Shown here in pieces: positions 35,373 through 44,965 of a DNA stretch of 64,000 nucleotides. The stretch is from NCBI RefSeq assembly GCF_025449335.1, contig NZ_CP104883.1:1542501-1606500 (forward strand), written 5' to 3'. Each line of letters opens with the position of its first letter. Position 1 is the stretch's first letter. The stretch is from Bartonella sp. HY328 (GTDB lineage: Bacteria > Pseudomonadota > Alphaproteobacteria > Rhizobiales > Rhizobiaceae). The notes beneath the pieces are model-generated. The model had not been told where the DNA came from and searched no databases. It saw nothing but the letters and a program-made list of their open reading frames with translations. A program made the translations under genes and the position numbers.

Positions 35373-35703
35373 AAAGTGCTCCCAAAGTTAAAGGATTAAT
35401 AGCCAATCAAAATTAAGCTGCATTCCTATATAGGCAATTCGCTTCCATTTGCCAACATGCAAAGTCTATTTGCATGATGGTCTGTATTCAAAAACTGCCC
35501 AAAGACGATGAATAAACAAAAATTTAAAAAGCGTTTATGGGTGTCATCAGTAAATGCATAAGCAATTTTGTCACCTCAATATGACGACTTTATTATAAAG
35601 CATGGTAAAAACTGTCAAATGCTTCGATCATGCTATTTGCGTGAGTTTGCAAGGAATAAAGCCTTGATTGCTAGCTTAAACGCTATTTCCACAATGTCAT
35701 GAT
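35373..35703. other. Intergenic region between the M16 peptidase and the HAD-ribF operon
   Basis: 330 bases, with no gene seen. It contains one striking dyad (35456-35476, listed separately) and presumably the HAD-ribF promoter. Confidence 0.5.
35456..35476. promoter_or_regulatory. Operator-like dyad upstream of HAD-ribF
   Basis: CATGCAAA and TTTGCATG form a perfect 8-bp inverted repeat around GTCTA, 84 bases upstream of the HAD gene. There is no T run, and half-sites spaced by about two helical turns would suit a dimeric repressor. The regulator is unknown. Confidence 0.35.
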
Positions 35704-36972
35704 TTAATGGATTCGCAATTTCATTTGCATATCTTCAAATGGCATAAGCTTTCCAATCGGTCCGATCGCTGCCATCGTAGGTTTTGAATCCAAAAATAAA
35801 CGCCTTGCAAGATCAGTGAGGCGATCGCTATTGACTTGCGAAAGGCGCTCTAGCAGTTCGGAATTTGGAATAACGCGGTTATAAAGCAATAATTGCCGTG
35901 CAATATGGTGTGCTTTACTCATAGAGCTTTCCGATGAAATCATTAAGCCGGCACGATACTGAGCTTTGGCGCGTTTAACTTCTGCCTCGGTAATGTTTTC
36001 ACTCGCCTTATAAAGTTCATCAAGAATAACTGGCACAAGTGGTTCTAGGCCATCATGTCCGGTTGCCGCATGAATACCAAATAGTCCCGTGTCAGAAAAG
36101 CCCCAATGAAATGAGTAAATGGAATAGCATAGACCGCGATTTTCGCGGATTTCCTGAAATAGACGTGAGGACATGCCGCCACCAAGAACAATTGCTAAAA
36201 GCTGAGAGGCATAAAAATCACGCATATGGTAAGCGCGGCCTTCAAAGCCAAGTAACAATTGCGCATCTTTTAAATCGCGAAATTCTCGAAAATCGCCGCC
36301 GACATAATTGGCAAGATCAGGAATTGTACCAGAGGAATGGCTTCTAAAGTCGCCAAGACGCATCTCGACTTCCTTAACAAAGCTTTCATGCTCAACGGCC
36401 CCAGCGGCAACAACAATCATATGGCTGGCACAATAATGATCTTGCATGAATTTACGTAAATCATCTGCACTAAAACTTAAAACCGTGTCGGCTGTGCCTA
36501 ATATGGGACGGCCAATGGTTTGGTGTCTGAAAGCGGTTTCAGAAAAATGGTCGAAAACAACATCATCGGGCGTATCATGTGCGGCGCCAATTTCTTGCAA
36601 AATGACGTTTTTTTCTAGTTCCAGCTCTTCTTCGTCAAAAAGCGGATTGGTTATGATATCGGATAGGATATCGATAGCAAGGGGTACATCATCAGCAAGA
36701 ACGCGGGCAAAATATCCAGTTGTTTCAACGCTAGTTGCAGCGTTAATTTCGCCGCCAACATCTTCAATCTGCGTGGCAATTTGTAACGAAGTGCGCTTTG
36801 CCGTACCCTTAAAAGCCATATGTTCCAATAGATGGGCTATGCCATGTTGGTCGCTTTTTTCGTTGCGTGAGCCAGCCTTTATCCAAATGCCAAGTGCAAC
36901 AGTTTCAACCTGCCGCATTGTATGGGTTGCAATTGTCAATCCATTGCTTAAACGACTTATGTCAACACCCAT
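35704..36972 (-). CDS. M16-family zinc metallopeptidase (processing-peptidase-like)
   Basis: 422 residues with the inverted zinc motif HLLEHMAFKGT (HxxEH, about residues 53-57) and a downstream Glu-rich segment that supplies the third ligand (EELELEKNVILQEI). The N terminus MGVDISRLSNGLTIATHTM is standard for the family. The C-terminal half has the inactive-domain features (GGGMSSRLFQEIRENRGLCYSI). The ATG is chosen over a TTG six codons earlier because GGGAG lies upstream and the family begins here. It probably degrades or processes peptides in the cytoplasm or periplasm; no signal peptide is evident. Confidence 0.93.
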   Translation of the reverse strand: MGVDISRLSNGLTIATHTMRQVETVALGIWIKAGSRNEKSDQHGIAHLLEHMAFKGTAKRTSLQIATQIEDVGGEINAATSVETTGYFARVLADDVPLAIDILSDIITNPLFDEEELELEKNVILQEIGAAHDTPDDVVFDHFSETAFRHQTIGRPILGTADTVLSFSADDLRKFMQDHYCASHMIVVAAGAVEHESFVKEVEMRLGDFRSHSSGTIPDLANYVGGDFREFRDLKDAQLLLGFEGRAYHMRDFYASQLLAIVLGGGMSSRLFQEIRENRGLCYSIYSFHWGFSDTGLFGIHAATGHDGLEPLVPVILDELYKASENITEAEVKRAKAQYRAGLMISSESSMSKAHHIARQLLLYNRVIPNSELLERLSQVNSDRLTDLARRLFLDSKPTMAAIGPIGKLMPFEDMQMKLRIH

Positions 36973-37241
36973 TACTCGATATGCTCCCAATAAATAATAT
37001 TACTGCTTTTGTATAAAAAACCAGCTTAGAATTTTTCGATTATGTTGAAAAGCCTTTTAATCGGTTTTTTATTCACAATTATAGGAAAAACTATTTTCAA
37101 TACAAATTTTTTTGACTGTGGATTGTAAGGCTGCGTTTTGCTTTTTTAAAAAGGCAAAAGATGATCTAATATTCACTGGCTTTAGAGGGTAAAATAGTCT
37201 TTTTGCTTGCCTTATAAATTTTAATAGGTTGATGCTAAAAA

Positions 37242-37937
37242 CTAAGAATCAACCTCCATCTTTGTTAATACGTTGGCAATCAAGCTGCGGTTTATACGGC
37301 TTTTTTCTTCAAGCGCCATCGCATCGGTAAGTGCGACAAATTTTGCTGCCGCAGCTAAAGACCTTTCAATGCGGCTAGCAATGAATGGGATTAAACTAGC
37401 GTCGATATTAAGCTGCCTATCGGCAAATAGCTTGGTAATAACTGCACTTAAAAGCATTTCATCCGGTGGTGAAAGCTCTATTAGCGAAACAGCATTTAAC
37501 CGTGAAGCAAGGTCAGGCAGTGCAACGCGCCAATCAATGGGGCGTAGGTGCGATGTCATTAATAGTGAGCTTTGTTTATTTTCAATGCGAGTTTGTCTTA
37601 TGGTATTTATAAGATGAAAAAGTGCTGTTTCATCAAAACTATTTGGCTCCATATCTTCGATTAATATCGGCGTACCCAACAAAGCCGCTTTTATGGCGGC
37701 ATCTATTTTTTGACTATTAAATTCATGGGCGTAGCTTTGTGCTGCCCAAACTGCGGAAAGATGGGTTTTACCTGCGCCTTTAGGGCCAACAAGTACCGTC
37801 ACTGGTGAGGGCCAGTTTGGCCAACTCTCCAATAGATTAAATGCGGTATTATTGGCGGGTGTTACAACAAAATCGTCAATACTATAGCGCGCCTCGGGCT
37901 CTAAAGCCAAAGGTAGTTGCCTTGGTGTTACATTCAT
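37242..37937 (-). CDS. hdaA: DnaA-related regulatory protein HdaA
   Basis: 231-residue AAA+ protein similar to DnaA without its DNA-binding domain. Walker A is GPKGAGKTHLS, and the Walker B-like strand is TPILIEDMEP. The N-terminal QLPLALE resembles the clamp-binding motif by which Hda engages the DNA polymerase sliding clamp to switch off DnaA-ATP after initiation. The start overlaps the stop of perM (ATGA) with GGAG eight bases before. In many relatives ppk follows; it does not here. Confidence 0.88.
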   Translation of the reverse strand: MNVTPRQLPLALEPEARYSIDDFVVTPANNTAFNLLESWPNWPSPVTVLVGPKGAGKTHLSAVWAAQSYAHEFNSQKIDAAIKAALLGTPILIEDMEPNSFDETALFHLINTIRQTRIENKQSSLLMTSHLRPIDWRVALPDLASRLNAVSLIELSPPDEMLLSAVITKLFADRQLNIDASLIPFIASRIERSLAAAAKFVALTDAMALEEKSRINRSLIANVLTKMEVDS

Positions 37938-39163
37938 TCACCGCTCTCCGAGGCATCTTTGCCCTTATAAACGGGTGATTCTAAATATGTATGAAGTGCA
38001 AAGCGCACAAGTACTCCCACTGCCGCAGCTGCTGGCACGGCAATGAGCATGCCGGTAAAACCAAATATAGCGCCAAAAGCAAAAAGGGCAAACATTAACC
38101 AAACAGGGTGAAGGCCAACCGACGAACCAACCAGTTTTGGTTGTAATATATAGCCTTCCACAAATTGGCCAACAAAGAAAAGGCAAGCAACGACTACAAT
38201 CCAGCCCCAATTATCTGGCCAATATTGAAAGGCTGCCATACCAACAGCCAATAAAAGCCCAATTGCAGAACCGACATAAGGAATAAAGCTAATAAAGCCA
38301 ACAAAAAGGCCAATAAGCAAACCAAAATTTAAACCTGAAATAGTTAGTCCAATTGCATAATAACAACCAAGGATTAAGCACACCGAACCTTGCCCACGGA
38401 TGAAGCCAGCAACTGCCCGATCCATTTGTGCAAAAATACTGCGAATAGTTGAAAGGTGATCGCGCGGAATCCAAGAATCAACTGTGTCAACCATTCGATC
38501 CCAATCGAGTAGCATGTAAAATGCCACGACTGGCGCCATAATCCATAAGATAAATACATTAACTATAGCACGCCCTGAATTTACGAGTGATTGAACTAGC
38601 CCCGTAAAAAATGTCGAAAGCTTATCGAAAAGGCCCTGTAAACTACCTTGTATGGTTGAGGTGTCAATATTGAATTGGCTCAACCAAGTTAGATCACGAT
38701 GTTTCAAAAAGACAACAAGCGAGTTGACATAACTTGGTATGTTGTCACTAAAATTTGATAATTGTTGAACGAGTAGCGGCACGAGTAAGATTAATGCCAA
38801 AGCAAATATAACCACCACAAATATCACAATTGCAACAGTTGCCCACATGCGTGATAGACCTATTTTTTCTAAAAATTCTACCACAGGATTTAAAAAATAG
38901 GCTAGAGCAATGCCCGCAACAAAGGGAAGTAAAACATCACTAAAAACGATAAGAAAAATGATAAAAAACAATAAAGTACCAAGCCAAAAAAAGGCTTGCT
39001 TACGCACATTACCTTGCAAGGGTACCAAAACAAAATTGGCCTTAGAGCGCAAGGCTTGTGCTTCTTGGCGCTCTTTACGCTTTAATTGCCGCAATTGGCT
39101 GGCGGAAATCGTTACGATTTCATCGCTTTTATTTTTGCCACCATCTTGCTTTTCATTTTGCAT
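37934..39163 (-). CDS. AI-2E/PerM family transporter
   Basis: 409-residue membrane protein with about eight hydrophobic segments in the family pattern: paired helices near the N terminus (FFWLGTLLFFIIFLIVFSDVLLPFVAGIAL split by a short loop), then a large amphipathic region, then LLIGLFVGFISFIPYVGSAIG and a C-terminal GLHPVWLMFALFAFGAIFGF. The cytoplasmic N terminus is basic and Gln/Lys-rich. Family members export small molecules or act as Na+/H+ antiporters; substrate unknown. It is translationally coupled to hdaA and divergent from purM. Confidence 0.85.
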   Translation of the reverse strand: MQNEKQDGGKNKSDEIVTISASQLRQLKRKERQEAQALRSKANFVLVPLQGNVRKQAFFWLGTLLFFIIFLIVFSDVLLPFVAGIALAYFLNPVVEFLEKIGLSRMWATVAIVIFVVVIFALALILLVPLLVQQLSNFSDNIPSYVNSLVVFLKHRDLTWLSQFNIDTSTIQGSLQGLFDKLSTFFTGLVQSLVNSGRAIVNVFILWIMAPVVAFYMLLDWDRMVDTVDSWIPRDHLSTIRSIFAQMDRAVAGFIRGQGSVCLILGCYYAIGLTISGLNFGLLIGLFVGFISFIPYVGSAIGLLLAVGMAAFQYWPDNWGWIVVVACLFFVGQFVEGYILQPKLVGSSVGLHPVWLMFALFAFGAIFGFTGMLIAVPAAAAVGVLVRFALHTYLESPVYKGKDASESGE

Positions 39164-39184
39164 ATTGACCGCCTAATTTACCAT

Positions 39185-39210
39185 AGCTCATTTTAGGTGA
39201 GCTTTTTTAT
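39185..39210 (+). terminator. Terminator-like hairpin in the purM upstream region
   Basis: AGCTCA/TGAGCT with a 7-base loop and then six T on the plus strand. No plus-strand gene precedes it: perM starts 22 bases to the left on the other strand. It could be an attenuator-like element, the end of an antisense transcript, or chance. Confidence 0.35.
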
Positions 39211-39430
39211 CATTGCTTCATGACCACATAGTGACCAATCTTTGATAAAGATTAATGTACGCAAGTCTATTCAGATATGTTGAGAAATACCATTGGTCAA
39301 GGCTGCTATCCATAAGTCTTTTGCTTAAAAGTGTGTTTTTTTGCAAATTATGCGGTTTTTTCTTGCGGCTTTGGGCGTGGCATGGCAAATGCATAATTAT
39401 TGCGCTATTTTAATGCAAGGAAACCTAAAA

Positions 39431-40507
39431 ATGGTTAAAGATAGTAAAGACCAAACTGTCGGCCTCACTTATGCACAATCAGGTGTGGATATTGATGCGG
39501 GGAACCACATGGTTGACCTGATTAAGCCACTGGTGCGTTCAACAAGCCGGGCAGGGGCCGATACAGAAATTGGCGGCTTTGGTGGGTTGTTTGATTTAAA
39601 AGCAGCCGGTTTTAAGGATCCGATTCTCGTTGCTGCTAATGATGGTGTTGGTACCAAGCTTAAAATCGCGATTGACGCGGGCTACCATGATGAGGTTGGC
39701 ATTGATCTTGTTGCCATGTGTGTGAATGATCTTGTCGTGCAGGGTGCTGAGCCGCTTTTTTTCCTTGATTATTTTGCAACTGGTAAACTTGACCCCAACC
39801 AAGGTGCCGCGATCGTATCAGGTATTGCAGAAGGCTGCCGTCAATCAGGTGCTGCATTAATTGGTGGTGAAACTGCTGAAATGCCGGGCATGTATCGTGA
39901 TGGCGATTATGATCTTGCTGGTTTTGCTGTTGGTGCAGCAGAACGTGGTACGTTACTGCCCCATAAGGATATAGCTGAGGGGGATGTTATTTTAGGTCTC
40001 GCCTCATCAGGTATTCATTCCAATGGTTTTTCTTTGGTGCGTAAAATTGTTGAACATTCGGGCCTATCTTGGAATGATCCTGCACCGTTTAATCCAGCTT
40101 TACCACTAGGACGCGCATTATTAGCGCCAACGCGTATTTATGTGCGTTCCATATTATCGGCTATAAAGGCAACTCAATCCATTAAAGCCCTTGCCCATAT
40201 TACCGGCGGTGGTTTTCCTGAAAATATTCCACGTGTTTTGCCTAAAAATCTGAGCGCAGAAATAAATCTTAATGCCGTAAGCGTACCGTCAGTATTTAAG
40301 TGGCTGGCAAATACTGGCAATATTGAAATGCATGAAATGCTGCGTACTTTTAATTGTGGTATTGGTATGATTGTTGTTGTTGCACCACAAAATCTTGATG
40401 CTGTTAAAAAAGCATTAGAAGACAGTGGCGAAACGGTCAGCGAGATTGGTCAGCTTATAACGCGGCAAGATAAGGGTGTTGTCTATAAAGGGCAATTAGT
40501 ATTATGA
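39431..40507 (+). CDS. purM: Phosphoribosylformylglycinamidine cyclo-ligase
   Basis: Closes the imidazole ring to give AIR in purine synthesis. 358 residues with the PurM signatures: TYAQSGVDIDAGNHMVD at the start, GFGGLFDLK, ANDGVGTKLKIA, LFFLDYFATGKLD and GGETAEMPGMY (the ATP and substrate loops). I use the ATG at MVKDSKDQ, which has AAGGAAA upstream; the 30 extra codons to the left are not family-like. It overlaps purN by four bases. Confidence 0.97.
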   Translation: MVKDSKDQTVGLTYAQSGVDIDAGNHMVDLIKPLVRSTSRAGADTEIGGFGGLFDLKAAGFKDPILVAANDGVGTKLKIAIDAGYHDEVGIDLVAMCVNDLVVQGAEPLFFLDYFATGKLDPNQGAAIVSGIAEGCRQSGAALIGGETAEMPGMYRDGDYDLAGFAVGAAERGTLLPHKDIAEGDVILGLASSGIHSNGFSLVRKIVEHSGLSWNDPAPFNPALPLGRALLAPTRIYVRSILSAIKATQSIKALAHITGGGFPENIPRVLPKNLSAEINLNAVSVPSVFKWLANTGNIEMHEMLRTFNCGIGMIVVVAPQNLDAVKKALEDSGETVSEIGQLITRQDKGVVYKGQLVL

Positions 40508-41121
40508 GTCGTAAGCGGGTTGTCGTTTTTATATCGGGCGGCGGCTCGAATATGGAAAAGCTCATTGAAGCCAGCAAAGCGAAAGATTATCCAGCAGAAA
40601 TTGTTGCTGTTTTTTCAGATAATGCCAATGCTGGTGGTTTGGCTAAGGCAAAATCACGGGGTGTTGAGACCTTTGGTTTTGAACGCGCGTCTTTTGCCTC
40701 TAAACAAGCTCATGAAGATGCAATTTTGCAGCAATTAGATGCGTTGGCTCCTGATATTATTTGTCTTGCGGGCTATATGCGTATTATTTCTGCAAATTTT
40801 ATCAAGCCTTATGAAGGAAAAATTTTAAATATTCACCCTTCTTTATTGCCACTTTTCCCTGGGCTCCATACCCATCAAAGGGCAATTGAAGCAGGGGTGA
40901 AAATTGCCGGTTGCAGTGTGCATATCGTCACAGAAGGTATGGATGAGGGGCCTATTTTGGCGCAGGCCGTTGTCCCCGTTTTAGCCACCGATAATGCTGA
41001 TAGTTTAAGTGCACGTGTTTTAAAGCAAGAACATCAGCTTTATCCGCAAACATTGCGCAATTTTATTGAAAAAAAATCAAATATTACCGATGAAAAGCAA
41101 TTTATAATTTCCTTTGGTTGA
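40504..41121 (+). CDS. purN: Phosphoribosylglycinamide formyltransferase
   Basis: Uses 10-formyl-tetrahydrofolate to formylate GAR, the third step of purine synthesis. 205 residues with FISGGGSNMEKL (phosphate loop), ICLAGYMRIIS, the catalytic NIHPSLLPLFPGLHTHQ (Asn and His) and SVHIVTEGMDEGPIL (Asp). The ATG overlaps the purM stop (ATGA), so the two are translated together. It is distinct from purU elsewhere in the window, which hydrolyses the same cofactor. Confidence 0.97.
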   Translation: MSRKRVVVFISGGGSNMEKLIEASKAKDYPAEIVAVFSDNANAGGLAKAKSRGVETFGFERASFASKQAHEDAILQQLDALAPDIICLAGYMRIISANFIKPYEGKILNIHPSLLPLFPGLHTHQRAIEAGVKIAGCSVHIVTEGMDEGPILAQAVVPVLATDNADSLSARVLKQEHQLYPQTLRNFIEKKSNITDEKQFIISFG

Positions 41122-41153
41122 GTATTTAATAAATTAGCTAATCTTGATTAAAG

Positions 41154-41190
41154 AGCCACTTAATATTCATTCTATTAAGTGGCTTTTTTA
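41154..41190 (+). terminator. Terminator of purMN
   Basis: A perfect 11-bp stem, AGCCACTTAAT with its complement, and a 9-base loop are followed by a run of six T. Confidence 0.9.
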
Positions 41191-41281
41191 TGTATAAATT
41201 TTGAAAAAATAGGGCTTTATCTCGTTGTGATATAAAGATTTGTAGCAAAGCTAATCTTGATTAAAATCAGTGTGAAAAATG

Positions 41282-41310
41282 AAAGGAGGGCATCTAGCCC
41301 TCCTTTTAAA
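41282..41310. terminator. Second hairpin between purN and lolD, probable terminator
   Basis: AAAGGAGGGC and GCCCTCCTTT form a perfect 10-bp stem around ATCTA, followed by TTAAATT on the plus strand. Lying between convergent genes, it is a likely backup terminator in either direction, about 120 bases from lolD. Confidence 0.6.
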
Positions 41311-41430
41311 TTTATTAATGAAAAAAATGCCGAGCAAATCATTTGATTTATCAACTAGAAGTTAATAAAGGACAATAGAACTTTAAGCCCCTTGAAACCT
41401 TTAGTACCCTTGAGACAGTTGCGTTGGATT

Positions 41431-42114
41431 TTATGGCAACTCAACTATTTTTCCATTTTCAAGTGTGATGCGGCGATCCATTTGCTTAGCAAGTGCATGA
41501 TTATGTGTTGCAATTAGTGCGGCAAGCCCAGATTGCTTAACCAAAGCTTGTAATGCTTGAAATACATAATTGGATGTAACTGGATCAAGATTACCTGTTG
41601 GTTCATCAGCAAGCAATACCATTGGTACATTTGCAACAGCGCGCGCAATAGCCACCCGCTGCTGCTCACCGCCGGATAATTCTGATGGCCGATGTTTAAC
41701 CCTATGGCCAACCCGCATATATTCAAGTAGCTTTTCAGCGCGAGCCGCAGCTTCTTTCTTCTTTAAGCCGCTAATTAATTGCGGCATCATGACATTTTCA
41801 AGCGCTGTAAATTCTGGCAACAAATGATGGAATTGGTAGACAAAACCTACTTCGGAACGGCGTATAGCTGTGCGTTCTCCATCTGATAATTTAGAGCATG
41901 TTTTGCCACATAATTCCACTTCACCGCCATTGGGCTTTTCTAACAAGCCGGCAATGTGCAAAAGGGTTGATTTGCCAGCACCTGAAGGTGCAACCAAAGC
42001 AACTGTTTCACCGCTATTTAAGGTAAAGTTAGCTTTATCTAATATTGTTAAAGCTTGATCGCTATCATTATAGGTGCGATCAACATTAATGAGTTTTAAA
42101 ACAGGCTCAGCCAT
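41431..42114 (-). CDS. lolD: Lipoprotein-releasing ABC transporter ATPase LolD
   Basis: ATPase of the Lol system, which extracts outer-membrane lipoproteins from the inner membrane. 227 residues with Walker A APSGAGKSTLLH, signature LSGGEQQRVAIARA and Walker B VLLADEPTGNLD. The segment FVYQFHHLLPEFTALENVMMP is diagnostic for LolD (Q-loop and the lolC coupling contact). Its ATG shares one base with the stop of the permease gene upstream (TAATG), so the complex is made in step. Confidence 0.96.
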   Translation of the reverse strand: MAEPVLKLINVDRTYNDSDQALTILDKANFTLNSGETVALVAPSGAGKSTLLHIAGLLEKPNGGEVELCGKTCSKLSDGERTAIRRSEVGFVYQFHHLLPEFTALENVMMPQLISGLKKKEAAARAEKLLEYMRVGHRVKHRPSELSGGEQQRVAIARAVANVPMVLLADEPTGNLDPVTSNYVFQALQALVKQSGLAALIATHNHALAKQMDRRITLENGKIVELP

Positions 42115-43418
42115 TATTCATACCTTAATGCTTGAACGGGATCGAGGCGAGACGCACGCCATGCAGGCAAGATGGTTGCCAATAATGACAGCGATAAGGT
42201 CATAATGACGACGGTTCCAATCTGACCGACATCCAAACGCGATGGTAATTGCGTTAGCATATAAATTTGCGGATTAAATACTTCCTCTCCAGAAACCCAA
42301 GTGACGAATTTCTGAATATGCTCGATATTAAGGCTGGTAACGATACCGAGTAAACCGCCCAATAATGTGCCGATTACCCCAATAACCGCGCCAGTCATAA
42401 TGAAAATACGCATAATTGCACCGCGAGTTGCCCCCATAGTGCGCAAAATAGCAATATCATGCCCTTTATCTTTAACCAGCATAACCAGTCCAGAAATAAT
42501 ATTAAGGGCAGCGACCAACACTATCAGCGACAGAATAATAAACATAACATTGCGTTCAACTTGTAGGGCTGAAAAAAACGTTTGGTTACGTTGTCGCCAA
42601 TCAATCATATAGACATTTGGAATAGTGCCTTGGTCGATTAAAGGGCGAACTTCTTGTTCTATTGCCAATCGAATGTTGTCAACGTCATCGGGTTTTTCAA
42701 TGAAAACCTCAAGAGACTGTACTTTATCTTCTTGATTAAAGAATAGCTGTGCTTGTGATAACGGCATAAATATCACCGCTGAATCAAACTCAAACATACC
42801 AACTTCAAAAATACCACCTACTTTATATGCTTTTTCGCGGCGGGTAACGCCAAAGGGGGTAACATCGCCCTCAGGACCAAGAATTGTGACATAATCATCA
42901 ACGGTAACGCCAAGCTTTTGTGCAAGTCCACGGCCTAGCAAAATGGTTTCACCCTCATCAAACTTATTGATGCTGCCTAACTTAATATTATCAGCAACTG
43001 CTGACATTTTTTTTAGATCAGCTTCGCGCATGCCGCGTACAATGGCTCCGCTACCATTTTTGTCATATGTAGCAAAGGCTTGCCCTTCAAGCACAGGAAG
43101 AATAAATTTAATCCCGTGTAACTTTTCAAGCTGCGGAATAAGATTATTATAATTATCAATGGAGCCGCTGTCGGATTGCACAATTAAATGGCCATTAAAA
43201 CCCAAAATGCGATCGAGTAAATCGGCTCTAAAACCATTCATAACCGACATAACCACAATCAATGCGCAAACACCGATCATGATTCCTATAAGGGATATGA
43301 TGGATATAATTGAGGTGAAAGCTTGTTTTTTGCGTGGTATCATATAGCGAAAGGCCACCATCCACTCATAATAAGCGAATGGTTTGCCTTGATGAATTGG
43401 CTTTGTGTCGTTACTCAT
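42114..43418 (-). CDS. lolC: Lipoprotein-releasing ABC transporter permease (LolC/LolE)
   Basis: 434-residue inner-membrane permease with four helices: one near residues 35-60 (IGIMIGVCALIVVMSVMNGF), a large periplasmic MacB-like domain, and three near the C terminus (VMFIILSLIVLVAALNIISG, FIMTGAVIGVIGTLLGGLLG, IGTVVIMTLSLSLLATILPA). The N-terminal YMIPRKKQAFTSIISIIS and C-terminal RASRLDPVQALRYE are family-typical. A single LolC/E-like gene next to lolD is usual in alphaproteobacteria, forming a homodimer. It overlaps proS by four bases (ATGA). Confidence 0.94.
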   Translation of the reverse strand: MSNDTKPIHQGKPFAYYEWMVAFRYMIPRKKQAFTSIISIISLIGIMIGVCALIVVMSVMNGFRADLLDRILGFNGHLIVQSDSGSIDNYNNLIPQLEKLHGIKFILPVLEGQAFATYDKNGSGAIVRGMREADLKKMSAVADNIKLGSINKFDEGETILLGRGLAQKLGVTVDDYVTILGPEGDVTPFGVTRREKAYKVGGIFEVGMFEFDSAVIFMPLSQAQLFFNQEDKVQSLEVFIEKPDDVDNIRLAIEQEVRPLIDQGTIPNVYMIDWRQRNQTFFSALQVERNVMFIILSLIVLVAALNIISGLVMLVKDKGHDIAILRTMGATRGAIMRIFIMTGAVIGVIGTLLGGLLGIVTSLNIEHIQKFVTWVSGEEVFNPQIYMLTQLPSRLDVGQIGTVVIMTLSLSLLATILPAWRASRLDPVQALRYE

Positions 43419-44743
43419 TGGGTTTCAATCATCCGGTTTAAGGCTGCATCAAGAGATAAAGTCATTTTTTCACCGCTTTTGCGATTTTTAATTTCTACTT
43501 CTCCATTTGCTGCACCGCGTGGTCCAACAACAATTTGCTCTGGCAGACCAATAAGATCCATAGTCGCAAATTTTGAACCAGCACTTGCATCTGTATCATC
43601 AAGCAACACATCAAAACCGGCATTATTAAGACGCTCATAAAGATTATTCGACATTTCATCGCATTGTTCGTTACCTGGCTTCATATTGATGAGGCCAATA
43701 TCAAATGGTGCAAGTGCTTTTGGCCAAATAATACCCTTATCATCGTGAGATGCTTCAATTGCTGCAGCAATCAAACGTGAGGGGCCAATACCATAAGATC
43801 CCATTGAAACGAGATGATCTTTTCCATCGGGACCTGTTACCTTAGCACCCATTGGTTCTGAATATTTGGTACCAAAATGGAAAATATGTCCTACCTCAAT
43901 ACCGCGAGCCGCAACTTTCTTATCATCTGCAACAGATGCCCAAGCAGCTTCATCATGCATTTCTTCTGTTGCAGCATAGGGCGCTGTCCATTGTGCAACA
44001 ATATTAGCTAATGCTTCGCTATCCTTAAAGTCGGTATCGGCACCAGGAACTTGCATATCAAGATATTTTTGATCGCAGAAAACGGCGCTTTCACCAGTAT
44101 CTGCAAGAATAATAAATTCATGACTCAAGTCGCCACCAATAGGGCCTGTATCGGCTCGCATAGGAATAGCATGAAGGCCTGCACGAGCAAAAGTGCGAAG
44201 ATAGGCAACAAACATACGATTATAAGCAGCTTTGGCGCCATTATAATCAAGATCAAAAGAATAGGCATCTTTCATCAAGAACTCACGCGAACGCATAACA
44301 CCAAAGCGTGGACGTATTTCATCGCGAAATTTCCATTGAATATGATAAAGATTAAGCGGTAAATCCTTATATGAACGCACATAGGACCGGAACACTTCCG
44401 TCACCATTTCTTCATTGGTAGGGCCAAATAGCATATCGCGATCTTGGCGATCCTTTATGCGCAACATTTCCTTGCCATAATCATCATAACGACCGCTTTC
44501 ACGCCAAAGATCTGCCGGTTGAATGGTTGGCATTAAGATTTCTAATGCGCCTGAACGGTTTTGCTCTTCGCGAATAATGGCACATACTTTGTCCAATACT
44601 TTTTTACCCATCGGTAACCAAGAATAAATACCTGCAGTTTGTTGATGTATCATGCCGGTGCGCAGCATCAACCGATGAGAAACGATTTCCGCTTCTTTAG
44701 GATTTTCCTTAAGGATAGGGAGAAAATATTGTGAAAGACGCAT
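43415..44743 (-). CDS. proS: Proline-tRNA ligase (short alphaproteobacterial type)
   Basis: Charges tRNA-Pro. 442 residues, the short bacterial-mitochondrial type lacking the inserted editing domain. Class II motifs are visible: motif 1 in SGALEILMPTIQPADLW, motif 2 in KFRDEIRPRFGVMRSREFLMKD, motif 3 in GSYGIGPSRLIAA, then a C-terminal anticodon-binding domain. The ATG beginning MRLSQYFLPILKENP is the family start; the upstream TTG lies directly on the ribosome-binding site. It heads the proS-lolC-lolD operon, a conserved order in this group. Confidence 0.96.
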   Translation of the reverse strand: MRLSQYFLPILKENPKEAEIVSHRLMLRTGMIHQQTAGIYSWLPMGKKVLDKVCAIIREEQNRSGALEILMPTIQPADLWRESGRYDDYGKEMLRIKDRQDRDMLFGPTNEEMVTEVFRSYVRSYKDLPLNLYHIQWKFRDEIRPRFGVMRSREFLMKDAYSFDLDYNGAKAAYNRMFVAYLRTFARAGLHAIPMRADTGPIGGDLSHEFIILADTGESAVFCDQKYLDMQVPGADTDFKDSEALANIVAQWTAPYAATEEMHDEAAWASVADDKKVAARGIEVGHIFHFGTKYSEPMGAKVTGPDGKDHLVSMGSYGIGPSRLIAAAIEASHDDKGIIWPKALAPFDIGLINMKPGNEQCDEMSNNLYERLNNAGFDVLLDDTDASAGSKFATMDLIGLPEQIVVGPRGAANGEVEIKNRKSGEKMTLSLDAALNRMIETQ

Positions 44744-44965
44744 AGGTAATACCAATCCTGTAATGTAAACACGCGATTCGCGATTTTTAGTTTTTCTACA
44801 ATAACGACAATCATTAAAGAATGAAATATAAGAACGTAAGCATGAATTTTTATCAAAAAATGGCGAGAATACGGCTAATCGTCACATTGTGGCAAAAATA
44901 CGCCATTTATATTTTTTCTAATGACAGCCATAATAAAACATGATAGAAAATTGGTGATAACAAAC

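Noticed and set aside
36991..37241. AT-rich palindrome TTTTGC...GCAAAA as terminator of hdaA
   Set aside because: The pairing is almost all A-T and lies about 80 bases beyond the stop codon; too weak to list.
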